Positions 16,357-24,570 of a DNA stretch of 64,000 nucleotides are shown one piece after another; the stretch's first letter is position 1, and every line of letters starts with the position of its first letter. The stretch is taken from contig CALUJQ010000005.1 in the NCBI GenBank assembly GCA_944320995.1, forward strand, positions 50,773 to 114,772, given 5' to 3'. Both the position numbers and the translations under genes were made by a program. The notes beneath the pieces were generated by a model. It was not told the DNA's origin, made no database searches, and saw nothing but the letters and a program-made list of their open reading frames with translations. This DNA comes from an uncultured Barnesiella sp. (GTDB lineage Bacteria > Bacteroidota > Bacteroidia > Bacteroidales > Barnesiellaceae).

Positions 16357-17037
16357 TCAGCTCATTTCAAAACAATAACCATATCCGAGGCGGGTAACAA
16401 TGTGCTTGCCGTATATCCCGATTTTTTTTCTCAAACGGGTGATGTTGACATCGATGGTACGGTCCAGCACATAGACTTCGTCGGTCCAGATTTTCGAAAG
16501 AATTTCTTCTCGGGAGAATACTTGTCCCGGGTGTGAAAGGAGGAGCGAAAGTATTTCAAACTCTTTTTTGGTCAACGGCAGTTCAGCGTTATCGATAAAC
16601 GCCCTCTTTTTTACGGGGTCGATATGTAGTTTTTCGAATTGCAATATTTCGAACGTCTCTTTTTCCGACATTCGTCGCAATACGGCTTTGACTCGGGCAA
16701 TGACTTCTCGGATAGAGAACGGTTTCGATATGTAGTCGTCGGCGCCGATGTTAAATCCCATGAGTTTGTCGTCTTCGGTGTCTTTGGCGGTGAGGAAGAT
16801 AATGGGAATGTGTTTCAACTTTTCATTCTTTCGCAGCAGCGTAGCCATTTTGAACCCGTTCATTTCGCCCATCATGACGTCGAGCAGCAACAGGTTGTAA
16901 TCTCTCAAATGCATTTGCAATGCCTCTTCGGCCGAGTTTGCCGTATCGACATCATAGCCTTCTACTTCAAGGTTGAATTTCAGAATTTCGCATAAATCTT
17001 CTTCGTCGTCGACAACTAAAATCTTGTAATTAGCCAT
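16357..17037 (-). CDS. OmpR/PhoB-family response regulator
   Basis: I start it at the ATG at 17037 (MANYKILVVDDEED), giving 226 residues. Its receiver domain has acidic pocket D10/D11, phospho-acceptor D53 (LLLLDVMMGEMNG), T/S in FLTAKD and the lysine of SKPFS. The C-terminal winged helix ends in RTIDVNITRLRKKIG...TRLGYGYCF, the DNA-binding signature. It precedes the histidine kinase by 4 nt on the same transcript. Targets are not evident; the glycosyltransferase cluster just upstream is one candidate, but no repeated operator was found there. Confidence 0.95.
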   Translation of the reverse strand: MANYKILVVDDEEDLCEILKFNLEVEGYDVDTANSAEEALQMHLRDYNLLLLDVMMGEMNGFKMATLLRKNEKLKHIPIIFLTAKDTEDDKLMGFNIGADDYISKPFSIREVIARVKAVLRRMSEKETFEILQFEKLHIDPVKKRAFIDNAELPLTKKEFEILSLLLSHPGQVFSREEILSKIWTDEVYVLDRTIDVNITRLRKKIGIYGKHIVTRLGYGYCFEMS

Positions 17038-17111
17038 ACTTTTCGTTTTTTTTGATATTGCAAAATAGAGAAACAAATATTTCAACGATATGACAAACTC
17101 TTTACTTTTCT

Positions 17112-18836
17112 TTAATCTTTATTACAGTCGTGTTTCTGGAAATCGAGCAGTAAAACAAAATCTTTTACATCGTTCCCTTTTCGATCGCTTCTCAATATGG
17201 GGTCGAACGTATAGTTTTTGCCATATTTCTCTTGAATGTAATTGAAGTCTCGTTCACCCACGAGCAAATATCCCTCGTAGGGCATTTCCTTCTCGAAAAT
17301 GACAACGCGGTCTTGGGTATAAAAATTGATGATAAAGAAGTGCAGCATGGGTTCCGATACATAGGAATATATTTTCCCTTCGGGAACAGCCTCGATTACT
17401 TTATCGGCAAAAGGTTTCATCGATTTGGCATTCAGGATAACCGGCAGCGTAGAGGCATCCAGCATCAGCTGTATGCCGAAGAAGAGGGCAACGACCGAAT
17501 AGATATAGCGGTTGTTGTAGGTAAGATAACGCTTGCTCTTGTAGATGTCGTAAATCAAGAATATGATGAATATTCCCGTAACGATAGAAATAATATTCCA
17601 CGAATCGGATAAAGCCGTGATATAATAATTTATATCGTCGGGGAACTCGTTTCTCCAATTGTCGATAATGCCGGTTTTCACCAAAATCAAAACGCCTAAC
17701 AACAAGCCTCCTACCGAAGCGATGAAAATCGAGAATATTCTCCACACGCGAGGCTTTTGTTTCAACAGGAAAAACATGTATTCGGCCAAGAAATAGGCGA
17801 TAAAGGGGTAAATGGGAAGAATATATACCGAACGTTTGCTTTTGGGAATGCAGTAGAACCCGAGGATAATCACGATGGACAGCAAGCTGAACAACCGCAT
17901 TTTGTCCATGTGGGTGATATAGTCTTTGAACCGGGTCCAATATTGTTTTATCGTGCCGTTCGGTTTTTTGTATTTCAAGACAAATAACGACATGATGACC
18001 AACAGCGACCAAGGCAACCACCCGGCAAGGGTAATGTAAATATAATAGACAACCGGTTGTTCGTGCGAATCGTATGACATTTTACCCAAGAAGCGGGCGA
18101 AGTTTTCTTCCATGACCAGTTGCAGGAATGTATCCCCTCCTTGCTGGTAAGCGGCATAATACCAAAGGAGTGGCAATATACAGGAAAGTAGGGCAATGGG
18201 TACGATTTTGTAGATGGCTTTCCACAATGATACTTTTTGAAACAACACAAACACCCCGAGTACGGCACACGGCAAAATGATACCCACAGGACCTTTGGTC
18301 AGCGTGGCGATACTCATGAAGAGGATCGCCCAAACGGGAATACCCCTTAGGTGATGTTCCCACCACCGGTATAGTTGCAACAAAGCCAATACGATAAAAC
18401 AGGTCAGCACCATATCAACTCTCGATGCCATGGCGGCCCGGTGTACTTCGAATCCCGAGAGCAACAGTAACGAGGAGAGGAAGGCAATGTCGTTTCGACT
18501 ACGTTTGGCAAAAAAGAGAAAACACATGAGCGTCATCACAATGGTTGCCAATGCCGACGGAAGCCGTGAGGTAAACTCGGTGACTTCTCCTGTCGGGAGC
18601 GACAAGGCGGCTATGCACCAATGGAAAAAGGGCGGTTTGTAGGCAATGTCGCCACCGTTGTTGATCGGCAGAATCCAATTGTCGTTTTGCAGCATACTCA
18701 CTGCGACGATAGCTTCCCGGGGTTCACCCTTGGTATGGAAATTAGTCAGACCCAAATAGGGGATTATGGTCAGTGTGCTGATAATCAAGAGTAACAGGAA
18801 GAGAGAACTCTTGGAGCTTATTTTAGGCATGTTCAT
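17112..18836 (-). CDS. ArnT/PMT-like GT39-family glycosyltransferase
   Basis: This is a 574-residue polytopic membrane protein. After the first helix comes the GT39 pattern GEPREAIVAVSMLQNDNWILP with an acidic residue in the first periplasmic loop, and further on KPPFFHWCIAALS, the conserved substrate loop of ArnT and related lipid-linked sugar transferases. About 11-12 hydrophobic segments are visible, with a soluble periplasmic C-terminal part. It likely moves a sugar from a polyprenyl-phosphate carrier onto an envelope acceptor. Twelve nt separate it from the GtrB-like gene that would make such a carrier-linked sugar. Acceptor and sugar are unknown. Confidence 0.85.
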   Translation of the reverse strand: MNMPKISSKSSLFLLLLIISTLTIIPYLGLTNFHTKGEPREAIVAVSMLQNDNWILPINNGGDIAYKPPFFHWCIAALSLPTGEVTEFTSRLPSALATIVMTLMCFLFFAKRSRNDIAFLSSLLLLSGFEVHRAAMASRVDMVLTCFIVLALLQLYRWWEHHLRGIPVWAILFMSIATLTKGPVGIILPCAVLGVFVLFQKVSLWKAIYKIVPIALLSCILPLLWYYAAYQQGGDTFLQLVMEENFARFLGKMSYDSHEQPVVYYIYITLAGWLPWSLLVIMSLFVLKYKKPNGTIKQYWTRFKDYITHMDKMRLFSLLSIVIILGFYCIPKSKRSVYILPIYPFIAYFLAEYMFFLLKQKPRVWRIFSIFIASVGGLLLGVLILVKTGIIDNWRNEFPDDINYYITALSDSWNIISIVTGIFIIFLIYDIYKSKRYLTYNNRYIYSVVALFFGIQLMLDASTLPVILNAKSMKPFADKVIEAVPEGKIYSYVSEPMLHFFIINFYTQDRVVIFEKEMPYEGYLLVGERDFNYIQEKYGKNYTFDPILRSDRKGNDVKDFVLLLDFQKHDCNKD

Positions 18837-18848
18837 AATTGAGCAGTC

Positions 18849-19802
18849 TTAAAGCGTTTGGTTATTGTGATTGTCGAAATTGATTTTTTTGTCGATGATA
18901 TATTCGGGCCGGTTTTTGGTTTCGTCGAAAATATTCCCGATGTATTCGCCGAGAATACCTATCGTAAACAGTTGTACCCCGCCTAAAAATACAATGGTGA
19001 TAATGGTCGAGGACCAACCGGGAACGATAGACTCTTTGCCCGAAAGGTTCATGACGAATACCCAAATGGCAAAAACCAATGCGATGAAAATCGATAACGT
19101 CCCTAATGAAATGGCCAGTTTCAATGGCTTCTTGGAAAAACCGAAGATGCCGGCCGATGCCAAAGCAAACATCTTTCGTATGGAATATTTGGTTTTCCCG
19201 GCAGCCCGCTCGTTGCGGTCGTAATAAAATGGAGTCTGTTTGAATCCCATCCAACTGAAAAGGCCCCGCAGGTATTTGTGTTTTTCGGGGAACTGCTTGA
19301 ATGCCTCCAATACCTTGCGGTCGATAAGCCTGAAATCGCCTGTATCGACCGGGAAAGTATAATCGGACAGCGAGTTGAGCATGCGATAGTATATCTTGGC
19401 CGTGAATTTTTTCATGAAAGTCTCGCCCTCGCGCTTGTTCCGTACGGCATACACGACATTGCTGCCCTCTTTCAAGTAGGTTTCTATCATTAGGGGAATG
19501 ACTTCGGGTGGGTCTTGCAAATCGACATCGATAATGATAGCGACATCGCCCGTGCAATGGTGAAGGCCTGCACTGACGGCATTTTGATGCCCGAAATTTC
19601 GGGAAAACGATAGGACCTTCGTATGGGAATCGGATTGGGCAAAACCGAGTAACAACTCTTCTGTACGGTCTTTGCTGCCATCGTTGATAAAAATGAGTTC
19701 ATAATCGTATGGCGTACTACCCATTACTTCGGAAAAACGTCGATGGGACAGCGGTAGGACCTCTTCTTCGTTATAGCAGGGAATAATCACCGAAACTTTC
19801 AT
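18849..19802 (-). CDS. GtrB/DPM1-like polyprenyl-phosphate glycosyltransferase (GT2)
   Basis: The 317 residues have an N-terminal GT-A fold starting MKVSVIIPCYNEEEVLPL, with the nucleotide-sugar site FINDGSKDRTEELL, the metal motif DVDLQDPPEVIP and later DTGDFRLIDRKV. Two C-terminal membrane helices (about 230-255 and 265-290) follow. This is the architecture of bactoprenol glucosyltransferases (GtrB) and bacterial dolichyl-phosphate-mannose synthases. It makes a polyprenyl-phosphate-linked hexose on the cytoplasmic face. Position between gtrA-like and GT39-like genes fits a flip-and-transfer glycosylation module. Confidence 0.93.
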   Translation of the reverse strand: MKVSVIIPCYNEEEVLPLSHRRFSEVMGSTPYDYELIFINDGSKDRTEELLLGFAQSDSHTKVLSFSRNFGHQNAVSAGLHHCTGDVAIIIDVDLQDPPEVIPLMIETYLKEGSNVVYAVRNKREGETFMKKFTAKIYYRMLNSLSDYTFPVDTGDFRLIDRKVLEAFKQFPEKHKYLRGLFSWMGFKQTPFYYDRNERAAGKTKYSIRKMFALASAGIFGFSKKPLKLAISLGTLSIFIALVFAIWVFVMNLSGKESIVPGWSSTIITIVFLGGVQLFTIGILGEYIGNIFDETKNRPEYIIDKKINFDNHNNQTL

Positions 19803-19814
19803 GGCATGAAGTTT

Positions 19815-20222
19815 TTATTTTTTAAAGGTAATACATTTGTTCAAAATAAAATTACACAGCGTGTATATGACCATGCTCAATAGTTGGGCCCAAGACTCCA
19901 CGATATGCAGGCTCTCGACCAAAACGAGCAACGATACGAATTGAATACCGTAACATATCCCGAAACTGATTAAAAATAACACGGCCTCGCGGATAAAGTT
20001 ACTATTTAATTTTTTAAATACCCAAAGTTTGCTCCAAAAGAAACTGTTGATGACTCCCGCAATATATCCGGCCAAATTGGCAATCGTATATTTTACCTGT
20101 AAAACTTCTTGTAAGACAAAGATAACGATAAGGGTGATAAGGGTATTTATGACACCGACAATGCCGAAGCGAATGAGTTGTCCCAATGTCTTTTTATCGT
20201 ATTTTCTTAACTTTTCAAGCAT
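19815..20222 (-). CDS. GtrA family membrane protein
   Basis: A 135-residue, four-helix membrane protein. QLIRFGIVGVINTLITL near residue 16 and YIAGVINSFFWSKLWVFKK near 48 are the GtrA signatures. GtrA proteins are thought to flip polyprenyl-phosphate sugars, produced by GtrB-like enzymes, across the inner membrane. It lies 12 nt before the GtrB-like gene and 9 nt after the TRIC-type channel gene, so the four genes probably share a transcript. Confidence 0.92.
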   Translation of the reverse strand: MLEKLRKYDKKTLGQLIRFGIVGVINTLITLIVIFVLQEVLQVKYTIANLAGYIAGVINSFFWSKLWVFKKLNSNFIREAVLFLISFGICYGIQFVSLLVLVESLHIVESWAQLLSMVIYTLCNFILNKCITFKK

Positions 20223-20231
20223 AGTATGGAA

Positions 20232-20867
20232 TTATTCTGATGGGTGCTTGTCGTTCGATTCGTCTTTCAAGGCCGGCAGCGACCAATGGAATTTTACCGC
20301 CAGCAGCCGCACGGCTACTACCGATATGCCGCAAATAGATTGGTTGGTGATGCTGTTGAATCCCAGTTTCTCCCCCAAATAGAACATGATACCGCCGGCG
20401 ACACAAGCCAACGCATAGATGTCCTTCCGAAACAAGAGAGGTTCCTCGTTGATGAGTATGTCGCGAATGATGCTCCCCACCGAGCCGGTAATCGTCCCCA
20501 TGACGATGGCGACCCAAAAGGGAAATCCGAACATAAGTGTCTTTTCCACACCGACCACGACAAAGAGTGCCAGCCCGATGGTATCGAAAATGAAAAACGT
20601 GTTCTCGAGCCTTACCAGATATTGCTTGAAGATAATCACGAAGACGAGCGCTATGGCGGTCACGGTGAGGTAACTGCCGTTTATCATCCAGAAGGGTGTG
20701 GCGTTGAGCAGGAGATCGCGGGTCGTACCGCCTCCGATAGCCGTTACCAACCCCACGGCGTAAGCCCCGAACCAGTCGAATCGTTTGGCAGCCGCCAAGC
20801 GAATGCCACTGATCGCAAACGCCAGTGTCCCTACAATTTCCAATATGGTGGCGAAAGTCGTATTCAT
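20232..20867 (-). CDS. TRIC-type cation channel / UPF0126 (YicG-like) membrane protein
   Basis: The 211 residues contain two copies of a three-helix unit plus one helix. Each copy has the glycine motif: FAISGIRLAAAKRFDWFGAY with AIGGGTTRDLLL in the first, and GLALFVVVGVEK with TGSVGSIIRDILINEEP in the second. Bacterial members related to animal trimeric intracellular cation channels share this repeat. It is the first gene of the unit that includes gtrA; whether it functions with glycosylation or is just co-located is unclear. Confidence 0.9.
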   Translation of the reverse strand: MNTTFATILEIVGTLAFAISGIRLAAAKRFDWFGAYAVGLVTAIGGGTTRDLLLNATPFWMINGSYLTVTAIALVFVIIFKQYLVRLENTFFIFDTIGLALFVVVGVEKTLMFGFPFWVAIVMGTITGSVGSIIRDILINEEPLLFRKDIYALACVAGGIMFYLGEKLGFNSITNQSICGISVVAVRLLAVKFHWSLPALKDESNDKHPSE

Positions 20868-20886
20868 AATCTTGCTTATAATCCTG

Positions 20887-20894
20887 CAAAGTTA
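20887..20894 (-). promoter_or_regulatory. -7 box (TAACTTTG) of the channel/GtrA/GT operon
   Basis: A TAnnTTTG match on the minus strand, 19 nt before the channel gene start, in a divergent intergenic region. Confidence 0.5.
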
Positions 20895-20987
20895 CTATTT
20901 TTTATAATAAATTCCCGTTCCTGTCCTATTTTTGGAAACGGTATGTTTTTGTCGTATTTGTAAAGATTTTTTATAAGAATAAAAGTT

Positions 20988-20995
20988 TACCTTTG
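20988..20995 (+). promoter_or_regulatory. -7 box (TACCTTTG) of the GHL10/manA unit
   Basis: A TAnnTTTG match on the plus strand, 17 nt before the ATG at 21013. A TTTG lies 27 nt upstream, too far for a standard -33 element. Confidence 0.5.
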
Positions 20996-21012
20996 TGCGA
21001 TAAAACTTTTGA

Positions 21013-22470
21013 ATGAAAAAGAGGCTGGTCATATTTTTTTCGGTTTGTTTGATAGCCATTTCGGCTTTCCCGTCGTCTCCGAAATATGAGATGAGGGCGG
21101 TGTGGCTCACGACAAACTGGGGGCTGGATTGGCCTTCTCGTCCCATACGGACAGCGTCCGACATCCCTTGGCAAAAAAAAGAGCTGACCGATATTCTCGA
21201 CCGGTTGCAGGCGATAGGAATCAATATGGTCTTTTTTCAGGCCCGCATTCGGGGAGAGGTATTTTATGCCTCTCAGTATGAACCGTGGGCGACGGTTTTA
21301 AGCCATGGGCGAAATCCGGGATATGATCCTCTTGCTTTTGTGATAGACGAGTGCCATAAACGGGCGATGGAATGCCATGCATGGATAGTCTCCTATCCGG
21401 TGGGGTCGCTTCGTCAGGTAAAGAGGCAAGGTAATTCCTCGGTCGTTGCCCGCCATCGGTCGTGGTGTAAACAATCTTCGGGCGAATGGTTCTTGGATCC
21501 GGGAAATCCTTCGGTAAAGAATTATTTGGTCGATTTGGTCAGAGAAATCGTCTCCAATTACGACATAGACGGGATACATTTGGATTATATCCGCTATCCC
21601 GACAATGCGCGAAAATTCACCGATTCCGATTCTTTTCGCAAGTGGGGCGATCGTGCGACCGACCTATCGCATTGGCGGGAAAACAATATAACCTCGACGG
21701 TCTTTGCCATTTATGACGAAGTAAAGCGGTTGAAACCGTGGGTGAAAGTAAGTAGCTCACCTTTGGGTCGGTATGCCTCTTTGCCGGGATTCCCCGCTTC
21801 ATGGAGCTGTATCGAGGCGGTTCATCAAAACCCGAAATTGTGGTTGCAAGAGGGGAAACACGATTTCATCGTCCCCATGATGTATTTCAGTGAAGAGAAT
21901 TTTTACCCGTTTTTACACGATTGGGCAACCTCTTGTCCTGCTGGGAGTGTAGCCGGCGGATTGGGGATTTATCGATTGGATACGAACAATGGGGGGTGGC
22001 CTTTATCCGAAATAGAGCGGCAAATCGAAGCTACCCGGCGACAGGGTGTGGGGCAGGCCTATTTCAGGTATGAAAATCTATATCGCCATGTCGGGTTGTA
22101 CCAATGGTTGGGCTCGTGGTTTTATCAATCCCCGGCATTGACGCCTCGTTGTGCCTCGGCTCCTTTACGGGCTGTCGATACCCCGAGCGATTTTCGTGTC
22201 GATGCGGGAACGGGGGGCGCAGAATTGTCGTGGAATCCTGTCGGGGAGGCGTTTTCGTATGTGTTATATGCAGCCGACGATACTTTGAAAATTGACTCGG
22301 GAGACCATATTGTGTGCGTGTTGCCCCCAAAGAGCCTATCTTGTATCTTGCCGAAAACATATCGATATTATGCCATAGTCGCCCGCGACAGGTATGGGAA
22401 CGAGAGCCTCCCGGCTGTATGGGAAGAGCGATATATAGAGCCGAACAAATATGAAATTGTATTACAATAA
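21013..22470 (+). CDS. Family 10-like glycosyl hydrolase (GHL10/DUF187) with C-terminal Fn3-like domain
   Basis: The 485 residues comprise a signal peptide (1-20, cut near SAFPSS), a GHL10 TIM barrel starting EMRAVWLTTNWGLDWP at about 26, and a fibronectin-III-like beta domain from about 385. Barrel features are GINMVFFQARIRGEVFYASQ, the strand-4 acidic site DGIHLDYIRYP and VPMMYF. The family (YngK in Bacillus) is predicted to cleave glycans, and Bacteroidetes members are exported; the substrate is unproven, with peptidoglycan-like amino-sugar polymers suggested. It precedes manA by 13 nt, but a functional link is not evident. Confidence 0.85.
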   Translation: MKKRLVIFFSVCLIAISAFPSSPKYEMRAVWLTTNWGLDWPSRPIRTASDIPWQKKELTDILDRLQAIGINMVFFQARIRGEVFYASQYEPWATVLSHGRNPGYDPLAFVIDECHKRAMECHAWIVSYPVGSLRQVKRQGNSSVVARHRSWCKQSSGEWFLDPGNPSVKNYLVDLVREIVSNYDIDGIHLDYIRYPDNARKFTDSDSFRKWGDRATDLSHWRENNITSTVFAIYDEVKRLKPWVKVSSSPLGRYASLPGFPASWSCIEAVHQNPKLWLQEGKHDFIVPMMYFSEENFYPFLHDWATSCPAGSVAGGLGIYRLDTNNGGWPLSEIERQIEATRRQGVGQAYFRYENLYRHVGLYQWLGSWFYQSPALTPRCASAPLRAVDTPSDFRVDAGTGGAELSWNPVGEAFSYVLYAADDTLKIDSGDHIVCVLPPKSLSCILPKTYRYYAIVARDRYGNESLPAVWEERYIEPNKYEIVLQ

Positions 22471-22483
22471 AAGAATAAAAGTT

Positions 22484-23458
22484 ATGTATCCTTTGAAATT
22501 TGAAGATATTCTCCGACCCATGATTTGGGGAGGCGAAGAGATTAGCCGATTCAAACAACTGCCCGAGATTCATGCCGGCATAGGCGAAAGTTGGGAAATC
22601 TCGCAAGTCGGCGAAAGAATATCGGTGGTCAGTGAAGGTGTAGATAAAGGAATAACCATTACAGAACTGGTCAAACGCGACGGGGCTGCCTTGCTGGGAA
22701 AACATGTGGCCGCTCGTTACGGCGATCAATTCCCGCTATTGATCAAATTTATCGATGCCCATGACAATCTCTCCATTCAAGTTCACCCCGGGGACGAAGT
22801 TGCCATGGCTCGGCACAATTCATTCGGGAAAACCGAGATGTGGTATGTAATCGATGCCAAGCCGGGTTCGGGGCTCTATTCGGGATTTTCGCAACAAATC
22901 ACACCCGAGGAGTATGTGGAGCGTATCCAAAACAACACGATTACCGAGGTGTTGCAATTCCACGAGGTAAAGAGCGGTGATGTCTTTTTCTTGCCGGCCG
23001 GTCGTATTCATGCCATTTGCGAGGGAATATTGATTGCCGAGATACAGCAAAGCTCCGATATTACCTATCGTATTTATGACTATGACCGCCGCGACGCGCA
23101 GGGGAATGCCCGGGAGCTGCATGTGGAGCAGTCGGTAGCCGCGGTCGATTTCAAGATGTACGACAATCTGCGCACTCGGTATGAGGCTCGAAACAACGAT
23201 GCCGTTGCCTTGGTGAAATGCCCCTATTTCGAAACCAATTTGATTGAGGTCGATCGGAGTGTGAAACGCCCTGTCTCGGCTCACGATTCGTTTGTTATCT
23301 ACATGTGCATGGGCGGTAAAGTGCGCCTGACCGACAACAACGGTTATACCATTGCGCTGCATCAGGGGCAGACTGCCTTGATTCCTGCCGCACTCGACCA
23401 TGTGACCATCGAGGCCGAGTCGCCGGCGAAATTGTTGGAATGTTATATTCCTGCGTAA
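22484..23458 (+). CDS. manA: Mannose-6-phosphate isomerase, class I
   Basis: I start it at the ATG at 22484 (MYPLKFEDILRPMIWGG), giving 324 residues, the normal short bacterial form. Zinc ligands are visible in SIQVHPGDEVA (Gln/His), EMWYVIDA (Glu) and AGRIHAICEG (His), and the substrate arginine is in TYRIYDYDRRDAQG. It interconverts mannose-6-P and fructose-6-P, supplying GDP-mannose/fucose pathways for surface glycans. It is co-transcribed with the GHL10 gene and ends in a hairpin that overlaps the convergent nth gene. Confidence 0.95.
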   Translation: MYPLKFEDILRPMIWGGEEISRFKQLPEIHAGIGESWEISQVGERISVVSEGVDKGITITELVKRDGAALLGKHVAARYGDQFPLLIKFIDAHDNLSIQVHPGDEVAMARHNSFGKTEMWYVIDAKPGSGLYSGFSQQITPEEYVERIQNNTITEVLQFHEVKSGDVFFLPAGRIHAICEGILIAEIQQSSDITYRIYDYDRRDAQGNARELHVEQSVAAVDFKMYDNLRTRYEARNNDAVALVKCPYFETNLIEVDRSVKRPVSAHDSFVIYMCMGGKVRLTDNNGYTIALHQGQTALIPAALDHVTIEAESPAKLLECYIPA

Positions 23459-23487
23459 AGAGGAGAGCAAGGATATATTTACAGTGG

Positions 23488-23517
23488 AGAAGCCGGTGAG
23501 TTTATTCGCCGGCTTCT
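23488..23517 (+). terminator. manA terminator overlapping the 3' end of nth
   Basis: A 12-bp stem (agaagccggtga / tcgccggcttct, one wobble pair, 6-nt loop) followed by GTTTTA on the plus strand. The right arm is the last codons and stop of nth on the other strand. Confidence 0.7.
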
Positions 23518-24158
23518 GTTTTATGCGGGCGGTTGTAATATTTGCAATATTCGCGTATGCCGCACTCCATGCAGTTCGGTTTGCGGGCCATGCATACATA
23601 GCGTCCGTGCAGGATAAGCCAATGGTGGGCGATGGGGAGCAGGTGTCCCGGAATATGCTTGACCAAAGTCTTCTCGGTTTCGAGCGGAGTCTTCGAGTTG
23701 TTGGTAAGCCCGATGCGGTTGGATACCCGGAATACGTGTGTGTCAACTGCCATAGCCTCTTTATGGAAAACGACCGAGGCGATGACGTTGGCTGTCTTGC
23801 GGCCCACGCCGGGCAGCTTTTGCAACTCGTTTACCTCAGAGGGAACTTCGCCCCCGAATTCTTCGAGAAGCGTGCGGGCCATACCCACCAAATGTCTCGA
23901 CTTGTTGTTGGGGTACGACACACTTTTAATATAGGCATATACCTCTTCGGGAGTCGCCTTGGCCAAATCTTGCGGAGTGGGGAAGGCCTCGAATAGGGCC
24001 GGGGTGATCATGTTGACCCTCTTGTCGGTGCATTGGGCCGAGAGAATGACGGCAATGAGCAGTTGGAAAGGGTCTTTATAGTGCAGTTCGGTTTCGGCCA
24101 CCGGTCGATTCTCTTGAAACCATCGTATCACACCGTCGTATCGTTCCTTCGTGGTCAT
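23502..24158 (-). CDS. nth: Endonuclease III (DNA glycosylase/AP lyase)
   Basis: The 218-residue protein has the helix-hairpin-helix LPGVGRKTANVIASV, with the catalytic lysine in GRKTAN, followed by catalytic aspartate in AVDTHVFRVSNRIGL. A C-terminal [4Fe-4S] loop has the spacing C-x6-C-x2-C-x5-C (CMARKPNCMECGIREYC). It removes oxidised pyrimidines and nicks the AP site in base-excision repair. It lies 4 nt after crcB, within a pheS-crcB-nth minus-strand unit. Confidence 0.97.
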   Translation of the reverse strand: MTTKERYDGVIRWFQENRPVAETELHYKDPFQLLIAVILSAQCTDKRVNMITPALFEAFPTPQDLAKATPEEVYAYIKSVSYPNNKSRHLVGMARTLLEEFGGEVPSEVNELQKLPGVGRKTANVIASVVFHKEAMAVDTHVFRVSNRIGLTNNSKTPLETEKTLVKHIPGHLLPIAHHWLILHGRYVCMARKPNCMECGIREYCKYYNRPHKTEAGE

Positions 24159-24162
24159 CTTG

Positions 24163-24558
24163 TTACAATAGTTTTATGGCGTAAAGGCTGTATTTGGCTA
24201 AAAAGAAACCTCCGAATACAGCAATGATGCCTCCCACGTTGGTGCAGACGATATAGGAGAGAGCACTCTGTATCTTCCCGGCATTCAGTAGATTCATCGT
24301 TTCCAAGGAGAAAGAAGAAAAGGTGGTGAAGCCGCCCAATAGACCTACCAGCAGAAAGGCCCGCAGATTGGGTGAGAAGTCGAAGAAACTGCATACGGCC
24401 CATATGATGCCGATGATGAAAGAGCCGATAATGTTGACACACCACGTGCCTGCCGGATAGTCGGGGAACAGACGTTGTACTCCCGAAACCATGAGGAAAC
24501 GCAGCACAGAACCTATGCCGCCTCCGATCAACACGCAAGCGATCTTGTCGAGTCCCAT
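24163..24558 (-). CDS. crcB: Fluoride channel CrcB/Fluc
   Basis: A 131-residue, four-helix protein. GGGIGSVLRFLMVSGVQ near residue 13, the TWCVNIIGSFIIG segment with its conserved pore asparagine, and GLLGGFTTFSSFSLE, with the phenylalanine-box residues, are all present. Fluc proteins work as dual-topology dimers that let F- leave the cell. Only one copy is here, so a homodimer is expected. It sits 12 nt after pheS, and there is no separate leader long enough for a fluoride riboswitch. Confidence 0.95.
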   Translation of the reverse strand: MGLDKIACVLIGGGIGSVLRFLMVSGVQRLFPDYPAGTWCVNIIGSFIIGIIWAVCSFFDFSPNLRAFLLVGLLGGFTTFSSFSLETMNLLNAGKIQSALSYIVCTNVGGIIAVFGGFFLAKYSLYAIKLL

Positions 24559-24570
24559 GAAGGTAATTGT

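Noticed and set aside
22820..23746. 308-codon minus-strand open frame over manA and the end of nth
   Set aside because: Antisense to manA with its intact zinc ligands, and it crosses the manA/nth junction.
24559..24570. Possible fluoride riboswitch before crcB
   Set aside because: Only 12 nt separate pheS and crcB, far too short for the aptamer, and crcB is inside an operon.
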